From JAPLKB01 sp964429485 (lineage in GTDB: Bacteria > Desulfobacterota > Syntrophorhabdia > Syntrophorhabdales > Syntrophorhabdaceae): a DNA stretch of 5,817 nt. Made by a program: the position numbers and the translations under genes. The notes under the pieces were generated by a model that searched no databases, was not told the origin of the DNA, and saw nothing but the letters and a program-made list of their open reading frames with translations. The stretch covers positions 1-5,817 of the forward strand of contig CAYSBW010000095.1 in the NCBI GenBank assembly GCA_964429485.1. The letters run 5' to 3'. This document shows positions 4,847 to 5,817 of this stretch, one piece after another (within the stretch, counting starts at the first letter, position 1; every line of letters starts with the position of its first letter).

Positions 4847-5817
4847 GAGTCTATAAATTCTAAAAAATTCAATAAACGGGCCTATATAATTATTTTGATA
4901 TTTGCTGTGCTCCTTATCTTAACCAGTCTATTCTCGCTAACCTTGGGACGTTATCAAATCTCCCTGTCTTCTGTAGCAGGCATTCTTCTTACACCAGCAT
5001 ATTTAAACTCTTCAGGACATGAAATTGAATGGACAGTGGTCTGGATTGTCAGATTACCTCGTATCATAGTTGTCATATTGGCTGGTATGGGACTTGCCTT
5101 GTCTGGAGCAACTTTACAGGGTATTTTCCGCAATCCCCTGGTAGGACCCCAAATTGTCGGCGTTTCAAGTGGCGCATCATTCGGAGGTGTGCTGGCCATT
5201 CTTCTGTCTATGCCTTCTTCAGGTGTTGTAGGTCTTGCATTTGCATTCGGTATGCTTTCCCTGGTAATGGTATTCGGACTTTCACGGCTGGCTGGAAAAG
5301 CAGGGATTCTTTCATTGGTACTTGCTGGAATCATTTTAAGCTCTTTTTACAGCGCTCTGGTAGGAATAATCCAATATTTGGCAGACCCGGAGACTAAACT
5401 TCCGGGTATCGTTTACTGGCTTATGGGAAGTTTTGCTGCTGCTGACTGGAAAAAAGTGCCTGTTATAGGAGTTCCCACATTAATTTCCGGGACTATATTA
5501 TTGCTTCTTCGCTGGCGCATCAACCTTCTCTCTCTGGGTGACACTGATGCAGCAGCTCTTGGAATAAAAGTAGGGATTATGCGGTGGACTGTTCTCGTTC
5601 TTGTTTCTATTATTGTTGCTGCACAGGTATCAGTGAGCGGTGGTGTAGGATGGGTAGGCTTGGTAATACCACATTTTACCCGCATGATGGTAGGACCTGA
5701 TCACAGAGTATTGCTACCAGCCTCAGCACTTCTTGGTGGAATATATCTTCTTATTATGGACTGTCTTGCAAGAAATCTTACTATGCTTGAAATACCTATA
5801 GGATTATGGCAAAAAAT
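4844..5817 (+). CDS. FecCD-type ABC transporter permease (3' end beyond window)
   Basis: This inner-membrane subunit should form, as a dimer, the channel that imports the chelate from the binding protein, powered by an ATPase not in this window. From the TTG start, 324 codons are visible. A positive N-terminus (KKFNKR, 7-12) precedes the first membrane helix (about 13-34), then GRYQIS. The family core is clear: RLPR (70-73), SGATLQGIFRNPLVGP (87-102), VSSGASFGG (107-115), and GWVGLVIPHFTR (269-280), the region that contacts the ATPase. Many Leu/Ile/Val/Ala-rich segments fit the usual ten helices. About 20-25 residues should be missing at the right edge. After EIPIG the visible residues are LWQK, whereas the family normally continues with an I-L-T-A-like run toward GAP, so the last bases may hide a frameshift or true divergence. 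It lies 60 bases after the methyltransferase. Confidence 0.93.
   Translation, partial: MESINSKKFNKRAYIIILIFAVLLILTSLFSLTLGRYQISLSSVAGILLTPAYLNSSGHEIEWTVVWIVRLPRIIVVILAGMGLALSGATLQGIFRNPLVGPQIVGVSSGASFGGVLAILLSMPSSGVVGLAFAFGMLSLVMVFGLSRLAGKAGILSLVLAGIILSSFYSALVGIIQYLADPETKLPGIVYWLMGSFAAADWKKVPVIGVPTLISGTILLLLRWRINLLSLGDTDAAALGIKVGIMRWTVLVLVSIIVAAQVSVSGGVGWVGLVIPHFTRMMVGPDHRVLLPASALLGGIYLLIMDCLARNLTMLEIPIGLWQK

Noticed and set aside
4831..4863. 10-codon ATG frame overlapping the permease start
   Set aside because: Its ATG lies on the permease Shine-Dalgarno and has no ribosome site of its own.
5029..5397. 122-codon plus-strand ATG frame
   Set aside because: It overlaps in another frame the well-conserved FecCD core, which starts at the TTG at 4844. 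Its own translation is Cys/Arg-rich without domain features.
4954..5685. Two minus-strand frames (4954-5334 and 5413-5685) rich in Pro, Thr and Arg
   Set aside because: Both are antisense to the conserved permease core; the composition is what antisense of hydrophobic codons gives.
1..5817. CRISPR array, tRNA or rRNA gene, insertion sequence
   Set aside because: No regularly spaced long repeats, no cloverleaf-like or rRNA-like segments, and no transposase or terminal inverted repeats were seen.

Overview
The window reads as one plus-strand operon for TonB-dependent uptake of a chelated metal or related cofactor in a Gram-negative bacterium. The order is an AT-rich control region, a TonB-dependent outer-membrane receptor, a periplasmic FecB/BtuF-type binding protein, a possible 29-residue ORF, a SAM-dependent methyltransferase, and a FecCD-type inner-membrane permease that runs off the right edge. 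A TonB-dependent receptor requires an outer membrane. The DNA is AT-rich throughout, and the non-coding stretch at 81-260 holds only about 15% G+C by direct count. The sequence does not identify a taxon. A low-GC anaerobic Gram-negative (some Negativicutes or low-GC Desulfobacterota, for example) would fit, but that is a guess.

Region by region: bases 1-74 may be the last 24 codons of an upstream gene, since G+C is about 40% at 21-80 and then drops sharply. Bases 75-378 hold no long gene. They contain an inverted repeat (58-96), five copies of WACTAA at near helical-turn spacing (131-235), two Fur-like 7-1-7 sites (141-155 and 213-227), a 10-bp palindrome (291-300), a weak hairpin followed by T-rich sequence (334-359), and a possible 35-residue leader ORF (275-382) whose TGA overlaps the receptor ATG. 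The receptor (379-2643) and binding protein (2724-3809) are full length. A 122-base gap then carries the small ORF 3838-3927, which contains a perfect 6-bp hairpin. The methyltransferase (3932-4783) follows. The permease starts at a TTG codon (4844), supported by a GGAG Shine-Dalgarno, the frame and the family alignment; it has no usable ATG.

Expected working: the receptor moves a metal complex across the outer membrane using TonB energy, the binding protein captures it in the periplasm, and the permease with an ATPase encoded beyond the window imports it. The methyltransferase is not a transporter part. Its place between binding protein and permease suggests that it acts on the imported compound, its chelator, or a product made from it. 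The substrate cannot be read from the sequence. Four cysteines in the binding protein, in or near its likely cleft loops, leave open a soft metal rather than a ferric siderophore. I found no strong terminator or oppositely oriented gene inside the block, which supports a single transcript.
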